A stretch of 64,000 bases of DNA from Albifimbria verrucaria (GCA_020081605.1 JAHREC010000036.1:1-64000), one strand, 5' to 3'; counted from the first letter of the stretch, positions 22,700 to 34,485 are shown. Notes: generated by a model from the sequence alone, not told the origin. A program made the numbers and translations.

Positions 22700-23445
22700 T
22701 GATGTTCAGCAACATCACTCTGGTAATTTTCGGCAGGCTCTATCATGCGTTGGCCCCAATCGGTATTCTCCACGATTGGCATGAGTGTGTCATGGATGTC
22801 TCCAAGGGGTGGGTGGCATCAGCCGTTGGCTAGAAGGCCTAGACAGAACCTCTATCCGAGTATTATCGCTGTATACTCACTGCTCGCTCATTTGATTCTC
22901 GTTTTACTCTGTGCCTGGCCCTGTTGTCTCTTCACATCTCACCACATGCAAAAGAACGTATGTGGTCAATGAATACGTCAATGGGGCCGATGATACAGGA
23001 GGCACTCATTCAAGTCGGTATCGTGAGTTGTGGAAATCGAAAGAAGAATGCGATATACTATATTGTTGCGGTAAACTAACGACTCTCCTCCATCATTATC
23101 CATCCACCAGATCACGTTTTTAGCCTACGGAAAGACCAACTTAGATAGCTGCGGACTGCAATATGGCAGGGCGGTTGCATGTCCGCACTCCGCCCCCAAG
23201 CATACAGTTCAGTGCAGCAGCTACAGGCTCCCAGGCTGTGGCATATCGACTACCTTGAGTGGAAATTTCTCGCCATATGTCCTCATCCACACGGCTGCCC
23301 GTTGGCTGTCGCCGTCGTACAGGCTTGACAGAGGCTTTTATTTGAGTCTACCAGGTGGGGGCAGTTATGAGTGAACGCGTGCTCGCACCGCTTATTCGCA
23401 AACTGCTGCGGGCCTGATCCCCGTGGCTCGGCTTGACTTTCGGTC
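22700..23445 (+). repeat. Dispersed repeat family 2, copy a
   Basis: Collinear with 32560-33200 on the same strand. Shared blocks include CATGCGTTGGCCCC (vs AGTGCGTTGACCCC), GGTATTCTC, GGTGGCATCAGCCGT-like, CTCTGTGCCTG (vs CTCTGTACCTG), CAGGAGGCACT, ACTCTCCTCC-like, CCACGGCTGCCCGTTGGC and the end block TTTCGGTCCA. About 700 bp, strongly diverged, with small gaps. No terminal repeats or protein are evident. Confidence 0.65.
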
Positions 23446-24322
23446 CATGCCATTGCCACCAGTCGGAATGGAGAGGCGCTAGGTAGAGGGAACGCCCACC
23501 GCTGCCGTGTCTCTATCATCGTGATAGCACTCCGAGAAAGGGACGAGGGACGAGGGGTTGTTGTGGGGAGTTCTGTTTAAGTTATGCGTTTTTGTGGTGA
23601 TATTCGTAGTAGTTAACAACGAAAGAGAAGGCGAGGTGAGGAAGAGGAATAAAAAAATGACGAGGACAATAGAGTCTGGCACTTTGAGGGATATGGTCTT
23701 TTAATGATTTCGAAGTAGTTTCTGAAGACGTTGTGAATCTCTGATATCTTGTTGACTAGAGAGAAAGAGAGGAGGAGCATCGGCCCTTTATATAACCTTG
23801 TAATGGTATATGTCGATGATCCCGCTTGGCTTTGCCGACTTGTCTCGCTTACTCGTGCAGTAACGCCGTCGTAAAGCCTCACCGCGGGGAGTGAAATATA
23901 GGAACACATCACATCAGTGAGTTCCTAATGCACTAAAGGAATAAAGAGACTGGTCATATATGACAAGCCTAGGTTCCTACCGATGGCTGATTACGAAATA
24001 TATATGGTGTCAGCATGCCGGCAGGCGGCAGGCTTCGAACTGCTAAGCAGTTTCGGCCCGTCAATGCCGATGAGGCTTTAGACTACACGGCTGAGCTTAG
24101 AGTTGACAGAGAATCTTCAATGTATGGATCTATCTTGAGTGTTCTCAGGCTGCTGACCTGAACATACTTGGTACGAAGCAGCCTGTGCTAACTTATTGAA
24201 CGCCTCGATACGATAAAATATGTACAGTGGCCACCCGCCTTCCAAATCGTCGTACATCGCATACCAGACTACTAATACAAATGAAATGCATCGCAACAAG
24301 TGATACGGGAGAATCGGGATGC
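23446..24322. other. Intergenic, no gene seen
   Basis: Presumed 3' flank of the minus-strand vWA gene. No feature beyond short frames. Confidence 0.4.
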
Positions 24323-25356
24323 TTAGGTGCGGCTGCGTTGGCCGCCAGATGTTTGTTTGCGGTCAAGTTTGCGAACAACAGCGCCAAGAACAACCTTGAG
24401 GATATCATCGGCAGTCAATGCTTTGGCATTGGGGCCGTCGGCTTCGTCCCATGTGACGGAGTCAACCATATCACGGATGCCTTGGTCGGCCAGATCGTCG
24501 TCGAGCTCGCGAAGGGCTTCGCGGGCCTTGCGATCGGTGCCAACCTGGAAAAACTGGATACCGACCTGATGAGGTGGTGCCTCTAAGCGGTCGAGCTTGC
24601 GCGCCTGTTGGACAATGATGCTCTCCAGGTCATCGGTGGGGCGGCCATCAGTGATGACGATGATGTTCACAGGCTTGACATTCTCGAGGACACGGGCGCG
24701 AGCGAGACTATCGACGTAGGGCTTGAGAATGCTATGCAGACGAGTACCCGTCGGGGTGGTACGGGCAGGTGAAACGGTTTTGAAGATGCCACGGATGGTG
24801 TCGGCATTGGTGATGTTGTAGTAGCCACCGTCGGCCCTTTCCTTGCCGCCTTTGTTAGGGGAGCGGTGGTTGAGGAAATACAGATCAACACCATCCTTGT
24901 CACGGGCTGTGCAGATGGGAGTGATGGCCTGGAGGGCTTCGTCGACTTCTTTCCAGAGAGCCCCAGCCATGGACCCCGAGTCATCGACGAGGAAGACGGT
25001 ATCGAACTGGCTCAGGAAGGCATACTTGTCATCATCATTGGTGATGCTGGCTAAACTAGGGGCGGGAGAAGCATTCTGACGGCGTGCTGAGGAGTTGACG
25101 GTCAGGCCATCGGTCGGAGAGTACGGAGGTGGACATTCATCCGGAGCTGATGATATTTACGTTAGCTGACGGAACCATGGCATCGACAGGAGAAGCGGCT
25201 TACTGTTGAGAAAGGGGTTGGCGCCCATCTGAGGGGTTCCCTGGTGGTGCTCCGGGACTGTCTTTCGGCGGCGCTGACCACGGACTCGTCGGGGAGCGAA
25301 GTGTCTTTACTGCTAGACAGCTTGCCTTTGAAGCGATCAAGTAGCGATTTGCCCAT
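24323..25356 (-). CDS. Von Willebrand factor A domain protein
   Basis: Cytosolic vWA protein of a widespread fungal type of unknown role; vWA folds bind protein partners through a metal ion. Best model: three exons, 25356-25311, 25257-25204 and 25146-24323, giving 307 residues with introns of 53 and 57 nt. The spliced N-terminus reads MGKSLLDRFKGKLSSS, then PEHHQGTPQMGANPFLN and a PPPYSPT motif. The domain follows with the MIDAS motif FLVDDSGSMAG, a conserved Thr loop (TPTGTRLHSIL) and IIVITDGRPTDDLES carrying the distal MIDAS Asp. The end is GAVVRKLDRKQ and a basic tail. The first intron (GTAAAG...GACAG) is weak but restores frame; without it a one-base loss must be assumed. Confidence 0.85.
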
Positions 25357-25965
25357 GGTGGGGAGAAAGCGAAGGAGGGTAAGAAGTGGGAGGGAATATA
25401 GGAAGGGGAGTTAGGCTTTTGTAGCGCTGTTGCTCCAGCTGTGCGAAGCTTCACTGGTGATTGTACGACTACTAGACTGGACTGTGCTGTGATGAATCTA
25501 TATGTAAGATATGCAACGCGAGGTAAAGTAAGTGTGGTGAGGCCCTTGTCAAACAGTGCAGTGCGCCTTGTTATTTGCCTCGAGCACGAAAACTTCGGAG
25601 GGGATGCAGGGTTCAAATTTGATACGGAGCTCGAACAATGCAGGGAGTAAATACGGTGCTGCTGAAGCATTTGGGGAAAAGCAGCAGCAGCACAGCCCTG
25701 TGGAGCCCAAGTTCATTAGGTACAGATATGGGGACGCCAGTGGACTGCTCTGCTCTGCTTCTGCTATTGCTCAGTTGCATAATTACGGGCATCGGGCAAA
25801 AGAAAACGATGGGAAGCCAACATGAAAGAACCCTCTCAAATCGCAACTGCGGTCAGTCGCATCGGCACCTCGGTTCGAGTGGCATGACCATTAAGATCCG
25901 GCTAGCCGTTTCGCTAGATGGCATAAGGCGAGAAGAGGGATCAGCCATGTACCACGAATCACGCA
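25357..25965. other. Upstream region of the vWA gene
   Basis: No gene seen. Frames here lack any domain. Confidence 0.4.
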
Positions 25966-26001
25966 GCCATACCAAAAGCCATACCAAAAGCCATACCAAC
26001 A
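25966..26001 (+). repeat. 12-bp tandem repeat, three units
   Basis: Units GCCATACCAAAA, GCCATACCAAAA and GCCATACCAACA in a row. Non-coding context. Confidence 0.9.
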
Positions 26002-26091
26002 AGCGTAATGGCCGTTCTCAGCTCGTCGCATCGCCATGGGTGAGAGGGTGAGAGGGTGATTGCGGCGAGCCAGTTGCCAATGACTCACATC

Positions 26092-26700
26092 CTTCAGGGA
26101 GCGCCCATGCTCTGTCATGGAGATGGAGAAACGGCCACCCTCCCGCCGCTAGCCAGCTTCGTTTTCCATGCCTTGCCAGGCAGCCCTTGAACGCACGCAA
26201 GGCTTGGTCGACAGTATACGTTGTGTGGGGAAGATCCGCATGCCTAACGAACGCTCACGTTCGCCCCTCCGCAGCAATTTCTAGTCTGACATGGCCTGGC
26301 TCTGTACAGGGCGCAATCAACGACGCCTCTCAAATGCAATCCAAACGATCTGTCAGTTGTTTCCTCATGCATCAGAACCCCACCATCACAGCCAGCGTGC
26401 GCAGTTCGCCCTAAAATAACCCAGCCTAGGATGATTCGGCCTCGACAGTTGACATCATGGGGAGCGGAGGAGAGGAGGAAATCAATTGATTCCTCGCGCT
26501 GTACACCGAGTAGGTGCCCCAACTATGCTTCCGCCCAATCACCTCTTTCACCTCCTTTTCTTGAGCAGTCTCTCGTAGGAACGCATCCACTCTTTCCTCA
26601 CACATTCATCCGAATACGCAATGGCTACTTTTCTGCTTTGGCCCCTACACCTCTGACGTCGATCTCCTTGCCTACTACAGAGGTATGGTATTGTTCGTCA
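26092..26700 (+). repeat. Dispersed repeat family 3, copy b (diverged)
   Basis: Partner of 16565-17150. It begins near CATGGAGATGGAGAAACGGCC and runs through TGTCAGTTGTTTCCTCATGC, GATTCGGCCTCGACAG and GGTGCCCCAACT (copy a: GGCGCCCCAATT) to an ACCTCTGACGTCGATCTCC-like end. The range 26701-27197 to its right holds no supported feature. Confidence 0.6.
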
Positions 26701-27197
26701 TTGTTCAGAAGCATAAAGCAACAATTCAGGATATGTGACCCATGGCTCTGATTTGAAGTGTCATTACATACATCTATGCCCTCTATACCCCCAGGAGAAT
26801 GATATGTCGTGATGTTGTTGTGGTGTTGTTCTTGAAGGCAGGCAGTTCATAAGTGGCGCTTCCATGAAGAGTTGGTATATGCCAAGAGAACACTCCATTT
26901 TGCGTGCTACAGACTTGCAGCGACTGGTCTGACAATTCTGGAATGATATAGCATGCAAACTGGCTTAGGCAGCTCGATCGGTATAGCTATACTCCACAAA
27001 AGCTATCTTCTTCAAGACGTGCTAGTCTTACAATACATTCTCAGAATCGTGTTAGCAAGTGTCCTTGACTAACGGTGATGGCATCAATAGATTGGACAAG
27101 CGGCCCACCCTTTCATCTTCTTTCACTCTTTACGCTTCCATTTCATATCCATAACAGTACACGCTGCAAATAGCATAGCCATGATGCCCTTGGCCCC

Positions 27198-28580
27198 TCA
27201 TATGTAATACACCGGATCATGCCCTTCAGTTTCAGGGCCCGAAAGCATTTGTCCGCTTGCCTGTACTGTTTGTGCTCCATGCTGGTTTATACATCCCCAA
27301 TTTTCATAATGACTTGGTACATTCGGGTGCGGCATGGTTGAGTTCGAGTTATTCAACGGGTTTTACCAGTTCCCTTGCGGCATCATATCGGATGGCATTG
27401 TATTTGGGTCAACCAGTACAGTAAAGACTGCACCATTCGCGGATGATATCGGTGGAGGGTAAATAGTCTGAAATCCCGCCGCTCCACGATGCTCGTTGGA
27501 TCCATGTGTGTCTGTTATATAGGGGTATGATGCTGGTTGCCGATCGATCCTCCACTATACGATGCAGAACGGGCGGGTGGTTGAAACTCTGCCCAGTTAA
27601 CATCTTCACGAGCTACGCTTTCAGATTGCCCTGGTGCCCAGACTGGTGCTCCAGGTGGTGCCTGAGAGTACCCGGGAAATGTGTGTGCATAGGAGCTCCC
27701 ATGGAATAATGACTCCAGGAAGAGTCAGGATCGTTTTGGTTGAGCATGCCATTTGCATAAACGTCTGCCGGGACCAATTCCGATACCGGTTGTGTTTCAC
27801 TGCCGAATGATTGACTCGGTAATGATCCGTTGGGTATATCTTCTTTCTCAATAATTAGCATCACGATTAGATCCAATGGGATTTTATTTGAAGACCCTAC
27901 CATCTCCTTGTTGCGAGAAGCCCTCATCAGATGATGATTGCATAGCTGGAACTGACATGCTATCCGAAAAGGATGTGGTTCCTGCATACTGTTGGACTCC
28001 TGTGTTATCGACTGGTCCATTTCCATCTGTGACTGATGCTGGTGATGATATGGACGTTATTCTGGTCCCAACCGAAGACCTAGATTGGATCTTGGGCCGT
28101 GGTTCCGCCGCCGCTTGTTCATCTACTGAACTGAAGTTGCAATCCTTCTTAAGTCGAATACAGTTGGTACATTTAGTCTGTCCATCAGGGAAGTGATGCA
28201 TCGAATCTTGCGTCTCCGACAATGATCTGGGGCAATCGTCAGCATAGAATAAGCAATTAACAAAGAAAATACGTATGCATACTGCATGCAATCGAAGTCC
28301 TGTGGTATCCCAACTTTGTTCTCTTCTTCTCTCCTTGTGCTCCAGAAGCCATCTGTTTCTCCGGAGTAGTATCGTGCCGAATCCCGTTTACAGGCGTCGA
28401 GAGTGATCTCCTAGGTGCCAAGTTCGCATTTCTGGGCCCAGCTGGAGGTGCTCTGGGGTGGCCTCTGCCATCCACCGAAATCAACTGCCCCTCTTGCATA
28501 TTGGACTCGGAGGCGTACGCGTGCTGGGGTAACTCCATGGCTGCTTGACCGGACGATAATAACGGAAACTGGTAAGACAT
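27198..28580 (-). pseudogene. Zn(II)2Cys6 transcription factor, multiply broken
   Basis: Fungal binuclear-cluster regulator. The likely start is ATG 28580 (MSYQFPLLSSGQ); an in-frame upstream Met exists at 28703. Conserved blocks are DGRGHPRAPPAGPRNANL, EKQMASGAQGEKKRTKLGYH and, across a 56-nt intron (28282-28227, GTATGC...CCCCAG), the finger IACNHCRRRKIRC...KCTNCIRLKKDC. Between the third and fourth Cys the frame must shift by one base near 28188 (one more C in CCC would do). Downstream, several frames in succession keep protein-like sequence: SSDEGFSQQ, SSWSHYSMGAPMHTHFPGT, EDVNWAEFQPPARSASYSG, YPPPISSANGAVF and NSNSTMPHPNVPSHYENWG. They are separated by at least three more frame changes and an in-frame TAA. 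The pieces keep the order of a single ancestral C-terminus. Confidence 0.8.
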
Positions 28581-28703
28581 TACGGTGGTCATTGGCGTGG
28601 ACTTGAGAAGCTGCGCCGTCCCGGGAGTCCAGTGCTCCCAGGGTTCCGGTCTTGAGTTTGAAGGTGGGAAGATGGCGAGGGCCATGAAAGAGGACCCGTC
28701 CAC

Positions 28704-30904
28704 TATTCTAAGCTATCCCCGGTGCTTTTAACCTTTCGGTAGCTGAGGTGATGGAGGATGCAAGGCACCAGCAGGCCGATCGAGATGTCGAAACCGAGGG
28801 GTCAAGCTACAGAGTATGTCCGCACAAAGAAGCTGTAGTCGAAGACGCCCTGGTAAGTTATGCGTCCAAAACGAATCCGCAGTTCGGATGTTGAATGGCT
28901 TGCTTCCAACAAGCAAGATGATGTAGCAAAGTACCCTGAATGAAGAATGTTTGATGTCTTCTGCCTATAGAAAGAAAGTCGCGCTACAGTGACGTAATAC
29001 GGAGGCGTGATTGCTGAGCTTGGCTCGCTCCGATTTCGTTTGCTAAAGCACCGGAAGAAGACAAGAGGCATCAAAGGTCTCTTACAAGTTTTCGTGAAAG
29101 ACGCTCTGAATCAGGTGGGTGATGGAAGCATCAAGGGCATAGGATGCTGCCGTCGTATTCTTGAGGTCCACCCCAAAACCAGTACGTTCGTTTGTTGAAC
29201 GCGAAATATGGGAGGACAAAGCCAGGTAAATGTAGGTCGCTGGCCAAAAACACACCTCGAGGTCTGGCGTCTGCAGGTGATATAGATATAGTGAGGGGCG
29301 AACATATGAAGATGTGGGCACTAGGATCGGACCGTAGAACCTTATTGGTGCCGCTCACACAAAAAAATGGTCGTCTCTAAAACTGTTGTTTACCGGCTGG
29401 TGCATACCGTGACGCTGCACTGAACCCCTGTCTAGTCTCTCGATCCGGCGGTGCCCTGCAAGGGTTCAACCAACGACAACTGTCAAATCCGTCTCTCCCC
29501 ATCCCCGAAAATGGTGTCAAAGCGAGGACAAGAGGCGACACGAGGCATATGAGCGTCCAACCCGGAATCGAGCTCATACAAAGGGGACAAATCATCTGGT
29601 CGCCACACTGGGAAGCCGGTCCCTCTGACCTGTCGGATGCCCATGCTGCACAGAGTCGCCAAACCATGGAGTCTAGTTTCATGCAGATGCAGGCGCAGGT
29701 GAAGGCGCACGCATGACAATGCAAGCCAATGACGAGAATTGGCTACATTGGGACGGCCATCTGAACTTTCGTCGATAAAGACGGTGAGTTGACCTATAGT
29801 CAATCGTGACTGAAACTTCGTCAGCCCTTTTTCCCACCAAGAGGCCTGTTCTCATGTATATCCGGCTATGTTAACGATTCCATCAGCCAACAGGGATCGC
29901 GGCAAACGCGATAAACGTGGAGTAGATAAGGAGGGGTCGTGTTACCCCTTAGCCGCAACCCATCATTCACGCAGCCATCCAACGAGCCTTGGGAGAGACT
30001 CTTGCAAGGTTCTGACCGCACCACCATGCCACTGCCGCCATCCACACCTAACGCTAGTTTCTAATCGCGAATGGACTAAGACCTGTCGTTGTCGCAGCTG
30101 GCATTCTAAGCTAGTGTCAGAACGAACCCCTGTCTTTCAGCAAAACGAGTAACGAACGGCTGCGCAGCAGCTAGTTCAGGGTTTTACATGATCGCGCGCA
30201 TTCGGACGCTCATCTTCCCCAACGAAACTTGAAGCGTTCGCCTTCACACTGCTGCCGATTACATGGCGTCTGTTGTTGGCCGATCCTTTTCGTGTGCCCC
30301 AACCTTTCATTGCAGACTGCTGCGAATGAGGGGCTGCAACTTAGGGAGAGCGGAAGATCCCCACTGCAAGTGCAAGTAAATCCCACCCTCCACCCCACCA
30401 TCTGTCTAACCAGAAGTCCATATCAACCTCTTCGTTTTGTGATGGGTCACACGCATTGTCTATCGCACGATGCTCCAGAAAGGCCGAATTGGAACTGCCT
30501 ACAAAATTTTCACGTCGCATCGGGCGTAGCCGCGTCTCAACGTCGTCGTGGCTCTTTCCTGGTAGCTCATAGCAGGCCTAGAGGAGCACGTACGGGAAGA
30601 TTTAGGCTAGAGCGCGAGCCATGAATATAGTTAACATGAAGAGCAATTCTATGGGCTGTAGTTCGTAAGCATAGGAATGGACATGTCAATGAATATTTTT
30701 TCGTTAGCAAGCAGAAGAGACTGGCTTGAAAACGAGGAGAGAATAGGATGTCGGATGCAAAATGGGCCTACCTGTAACCCGTCTTTTGAAACATCTTGTA
30801 CGTTTCCCAAGCAAAGGTGTGATGTGATGGAATGGTTTACAGATTTCTTGGGGGCTGCTGAGCCAACACAGCGTCTGCTCAGCGTCTGCTCTTGCTTCTG
30901 ACTC
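28704..30904. other. Intergenic, no gene supported
   Basis: A minus-strand stretch at 29131-29358 (GVFLASDLHLPGFVLPYF) and one at 29483-29803 have protein-like composition but no motif or splice logic. They may be relics. Confidence 0.35.
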
Positions 30905-31262
30905 TGTGTTTTTTTTTTTTACTCATAGCCGGCCTTCTGCAGCCAGTCCCACCACACTCCCCATGGTTACGCTGCATCAAAGACTTGCGAGAGAAGAGAG
31001 AAGAGTGAAGAGTGAAAGATAGTGGTAAGTTAGGCAAGTAATTACATTACGCATTGCCGACCACAGTGGTAGGCAATATTTCTTCCGACGCCTACGGCCA
31101 TCTCGGACAATGTCAATACCGGAGATCGGGGCAATGCAGCAAGGCAAAGGCCATGGGAGCCAGTGGGCTTGGACTTTTCTGGTCTCTACTGTGAAGATAT
31201 CGATCCGTGCGGTGCGGTGTGTGGCAAGCTGAATGGCTGAAGGGAGAGGGCTGGAGTCTGCC
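30905..31262 (-). repeat. Dispersed repeat family 1, copy c (reverse orientation)
   Basis: The reverse complement matches copy b block for block and ends in a clean A11 tract (T11 at 30909-30920 on the plus strand), directly after GGCTGCAGAAGGCCGGCTATG. This places the 3' end of the element and supports A-tailed retroposition. Confidence 0.65.
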
Positions 31263-31699
31263 CCGCTACGGAAGCTCATAGCAAGACGAGACAAGACCCG
31301 ATGAGGCCCCAGGGAGGCTCACAGCCATCGGCATGAATTTCGTCCACACCAGTCTCAACATTTGGGATCCTGGCCAGTGAAATCTGCGTGCCCCCATAAG
31401 GACCTGAAGGCTTGCATAAGTCTAATATGTCGAAAAATGGTAACACGGCGCCTTACTCTCATGATCAAGTCCTTCATCCTATACACCGAAGCACCCTGGC
31501 CTCCCAGCCCCAACTTCTGACTTCTTCTACCACTTCGGTGTCTTTCTGGATCTATATACTGTGTGGCAGACCAGGGTGGAGCACACCAGCTTTTTACAAG
31601 TGACAGACCTAGAGGCGTCGCCTTGAAATTCGTAGAGCATGGCCTCAATCGGGTATCACGGCACGATTGTCGAGTTATCTAGGGCTCCCGTAGCTTGAT
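31263..31699. other. Intergenic, no gene seen
   Basis: Only unsupported frames, including a 97-codon minus-strand one (31648-31355). Confidence 0.35.
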
Positions 31700-32210
31700 T
31701 GAGGCCAACCAAACAGACAATCAGGTACTTGTTATTTCCACTACAAGATATAATCATTAGCCTTCAGCCTGAATGTCAACCACTTTCTTCTTGCCTGAAG
31801 CTTATTAATGGTGTTGGTCGTGGCAGGTGGCTATTTTCGATGTGGAAGGCAAGGTCCTTTCGCCGGATCGAGAACTCCTGGCCTTCCAGATTCGACACTC
31901 TCCCCATTTCGGCCGCGATTCGCCATATCAAATGCGCGCATCCATCAAGGAGCAAGCATACAAAGACAATATAGATATTAAGAAAGCAGTCCTGCCTCGG
32001 CGTACTACCAAACTTTTGTTTTCTTTTATTGTGATTGCTGTCCGCTACAAGATCTGGTGTAAATGCAATGCAGGTCAGCTGGAGCAGCCCAGGTACTCAG
32101 AGCACTTCATTTGCTTCGTTGATGGGACTTCATGTTCAGGCAACAGAGTCGAACCCAGGTGCGCAGATTGCCACACCCCACAAGCTGTCTGGTGGAAGAA
32201 AAACTTATAA
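31700..32210 (+). CDS. Unrecognised protein with Cys-rich end, 5' part missing
   Basis: An exon ending at 31724 (SLIEANQTDNQ) splices through a 102-nt intron (GTACTT...GGCAG) into an open frame from 31827 to 32210 beginning VAIFDVEGKVLSPDRELLAF. Further on come KKAVLPRRTTKLLFSF and a Cys-containing end: CKCNAG, FVDGTSCSG, RCADCHTPQAVWWKK. The paired Cys could bind a metal. I believe the protein is real because frame, splice sites and composition agree. However, a stop lies shortly upstream of the first exon and no start Met is found, so the gene may be truncated or its first exons are undetected. Function unknown. Confidence 0.5.
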
Positions 32211-32559
32211 GAAAAGTGAATGCAGATGATCTATTGAAGCTGACACAATGCATGGGAAGCAGCCGGGCTTACATCGTGGACCACGCCGTGACGGCTGTGT
32301 GCCTCTCACAGGCCGATCGATTAGTGCATGTCGTTGGAGTGTTGTTCCACCTACCCCAATTATTACAACACCCAGGAGCTCGTTGGGATCCGCCCTTGCA
32401 TGCGAGGGTTTGGTCATTGTTCCTGAACGCAGGCACTTGACCATGCCGCTTATTCTTTTTCATCATAAGCATGCGCAACAACAATTGCATGCAGCCTGTT
32501 TAATTTGCTTGCCCTAGCTTCTCAAGACCACCGGGACAGGCCTAATGAGCAGCTCTCCC
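32211..32559. other. Intergenic, no gene seen
   Basis: Short frames only. Confidence 0.4.
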
Positions 32560-33200
32560 AATTCTATAGTGCGTTGACCCCAATATGTATTCTCTACAAT
32601 CGGTATTAAGGTCATGACTGTTCTCTTCAATGGGTAGGCGGCATCGGCCGTGGGCTACCGTGTAGACAGCCCTCGACAGAACCCTTGTCTCGATATGATC
32701 GTTGTCTGCTCATCCCCGCTATATTGTTTCCCTTTTCACTCTGTACCTGCTTCTGTTGGCTCTTCTTACCCTACCACCAGAAGGATAATGGGTTGGACAA
32801 ACGCGCCAGCACGGGTCCATGATGCAGCAGGCACTGACTCGGGTTCAATATGGCGGCCGGTGAAGAAGGTGATAGATAATCAATAGAGATTTCATCGTCA
32901 CAGTATATTAACAACTCTCCTACGTCATTTCTTGCATTGTTTATGCAGAAAACTATAGGTTCAGCCCACGGAGTAAACTACTCAGATAACTGTGTGCTGC
33001 ACGCTGTGCCCAAGCACCGTGGGGCTGTGGCACATCCGTTGCCGTGACGGGGAACTTGACTCCGCTAGTTTTCATCCCCACGGCTGCCCGCTGGCCGTCG
33101 CCGCCGTACGGGCTTGGCAGTGGGTCGCCGCGTGCGGGCTCCGCTTATTTGACAGACACAGCCACCGGGATCTCTATTCCGCAACCTGATTTTCGGTCCA
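32560..33200 (+). repeat. Dispersed repeat family 2, copy b
   Basis: Partner of 22700-23445. Its right end (CCCCACGGCTGCCCGCTGGC through GATTTTCGGTCCA) runs into the last codons of the minus-strand SET-PHD gene, so the final 15-20 residues and stop of that gene lie within repeat sequence. Confidence 0.65.
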
Positions 33201-34485
33201 CGTCGGTGCTGCCTGGGGTGGTACCATTAGAAACCACACGGAAAAAAACCAAGTATACGACCATGTCTTGGCTGTTTGCCTCCACAAGCTCTGGTCGAGA
33301 GGCCAGGTGCCCGCGGAACGGTTGGTCGGCCCTCCGTGCGATCTTTTGGCCTTTGTAGGTGAAACCTTCGTTACTCTCCGTGGGGCTCTGCTCCGTCGCT
33401 CTTGGAGGGGCAGCGCTCGTTGGAGGGATCACGGAGCTTTGACCCACGGGAAGAACAACGCAGTATACAACCATGTCTTGGTCGTTTACCCGCACAATTT
33501 TTGGTTGAGAGCCCAAGTGAGCGCGAAACGGCTGAGTTGTCCTTCGTGCAATTTCTTGGCCTTTATAGATGAAAGCTTCTCCGCTTGCTGTGGTTCTGTC
33601 GAGGCTCTGTCCTATTGTTCTGGGCGAGGAAGAGTTTATTGGAGGGGCCGCAGAGTTCTCACGGGCGACAAGTGCGTGTGAAGTTTGTCCTTCGTTTTGC
33701 CCCGGCCGGTTTAGGCATCTCTTACATTCCCATATATCAGGCAGGTCAGTAACATTCTTCTTGGTTAATTGCGCACAGGATGTATGAATCCAGTGACATG
33801 TCTTGCAATAGACCCAGCCGATTTTTCCTTTGCCCACTGTCGGCGGATTGTGTTCATTGCAGTAAGAACACTTACTCTTGACCTGATGTGAATCAGTCGA
33901 CGCAGAGCCGTTGGATTTACGACGTTTGCTCCTCTGGGGATCTTGGTTTGGCCGTTTTTCTGAACTTTTTGGACCATGTTTCCGTTTCGCTCGCTGCGGC
34001 TTTGGAATCGAAGGCATGACAGCCGAACCTGGCTCAGCCTGCGCACATCTTGGAGCCGCACCCAGAAACCCGTTACAGTTGGCTTCCCTACAGTGGCACT
34101 TAATTTGTCGTTTGAAAGGGTCCAAGTCGTACTGGATTGTTATATCCTGGTTCTTGTCTATATTCTCGACTGAAATAAAATAGACAACTGGTGTGCCGGA
34201 AATCATCCATTTCTTTGCCACACAGTTTGGTCGGCATGAGCTGTTGACATAACGAAGTTCGTTTCCTTGTTGATCGGCATTGATTACCAAGCCCCGGAAA
34301 CTCTTATAGCATGGAAGGTCTGTTCCTCATTAGTTATTTGACATTATACGGCAGTCATCGACTTTGTCTAGCACTGACCTTCCCATTAAAGTTGGACCGG
34401 TAAGTTTCGAATGGTGTGAGTACTCCGGCATATATGCCAATGATCTTGTCTTTCTCTATTGGTCTCTTCGCCCTGATACCAAGAC
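33145..34485 (-). CDS. SET-domain and PHD-finger protein with duplicated C-terminal module
   Basis: Probable histone lysine methyltransferase-like nuclear protein. An exon 34485-34379 encodes a SET start (GLGIRAKRPIEKDKIIGIYA). After a 59-nt intron the main exon (34319-33145) carries the AdoMet/substrate motif RYVNSSCRPNC, the ITIQYDLD strand and a post-SET motif CHCREANCNGFLG. Counting from residue 1 at 34290, a basic linker (about 97-140) leads to a C4HC3 PHD-like finger (C141, C144, C162, C165, H169, C172, C189, C192). Two copies of a roughly 42-residue module follow (about 238-279 and 308-353). The phase between the exons is off by one base; a CC-to-CCC change near 34312 would join NGK to TFPCYKSFRG. 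Exons upstream of 34485 (rest of SET, any AWS) were not found. The NHSC motif reads NSSC, so activity is uncertain. The last residues lie in a dispersed repeat. Confidence 0.72.

Noticed and set aside
22214..22702. 162-codon plus-strand frame as a gene
   Set aside because: No domain, no splice context and ordinary stop-poor composition; it runs up to the edge of a repeat.
24323..25079. Plus-strand frames across the vWA gene
   Set aside because: Antisense of an exon with a MIDAS motif and intact splice structure.
32140..32170. AGAGTCGAACCCAGGT resembling a tRNA T-arm
   Set aside because: It falls inside an open coding frame and no cloverleaf can be built.
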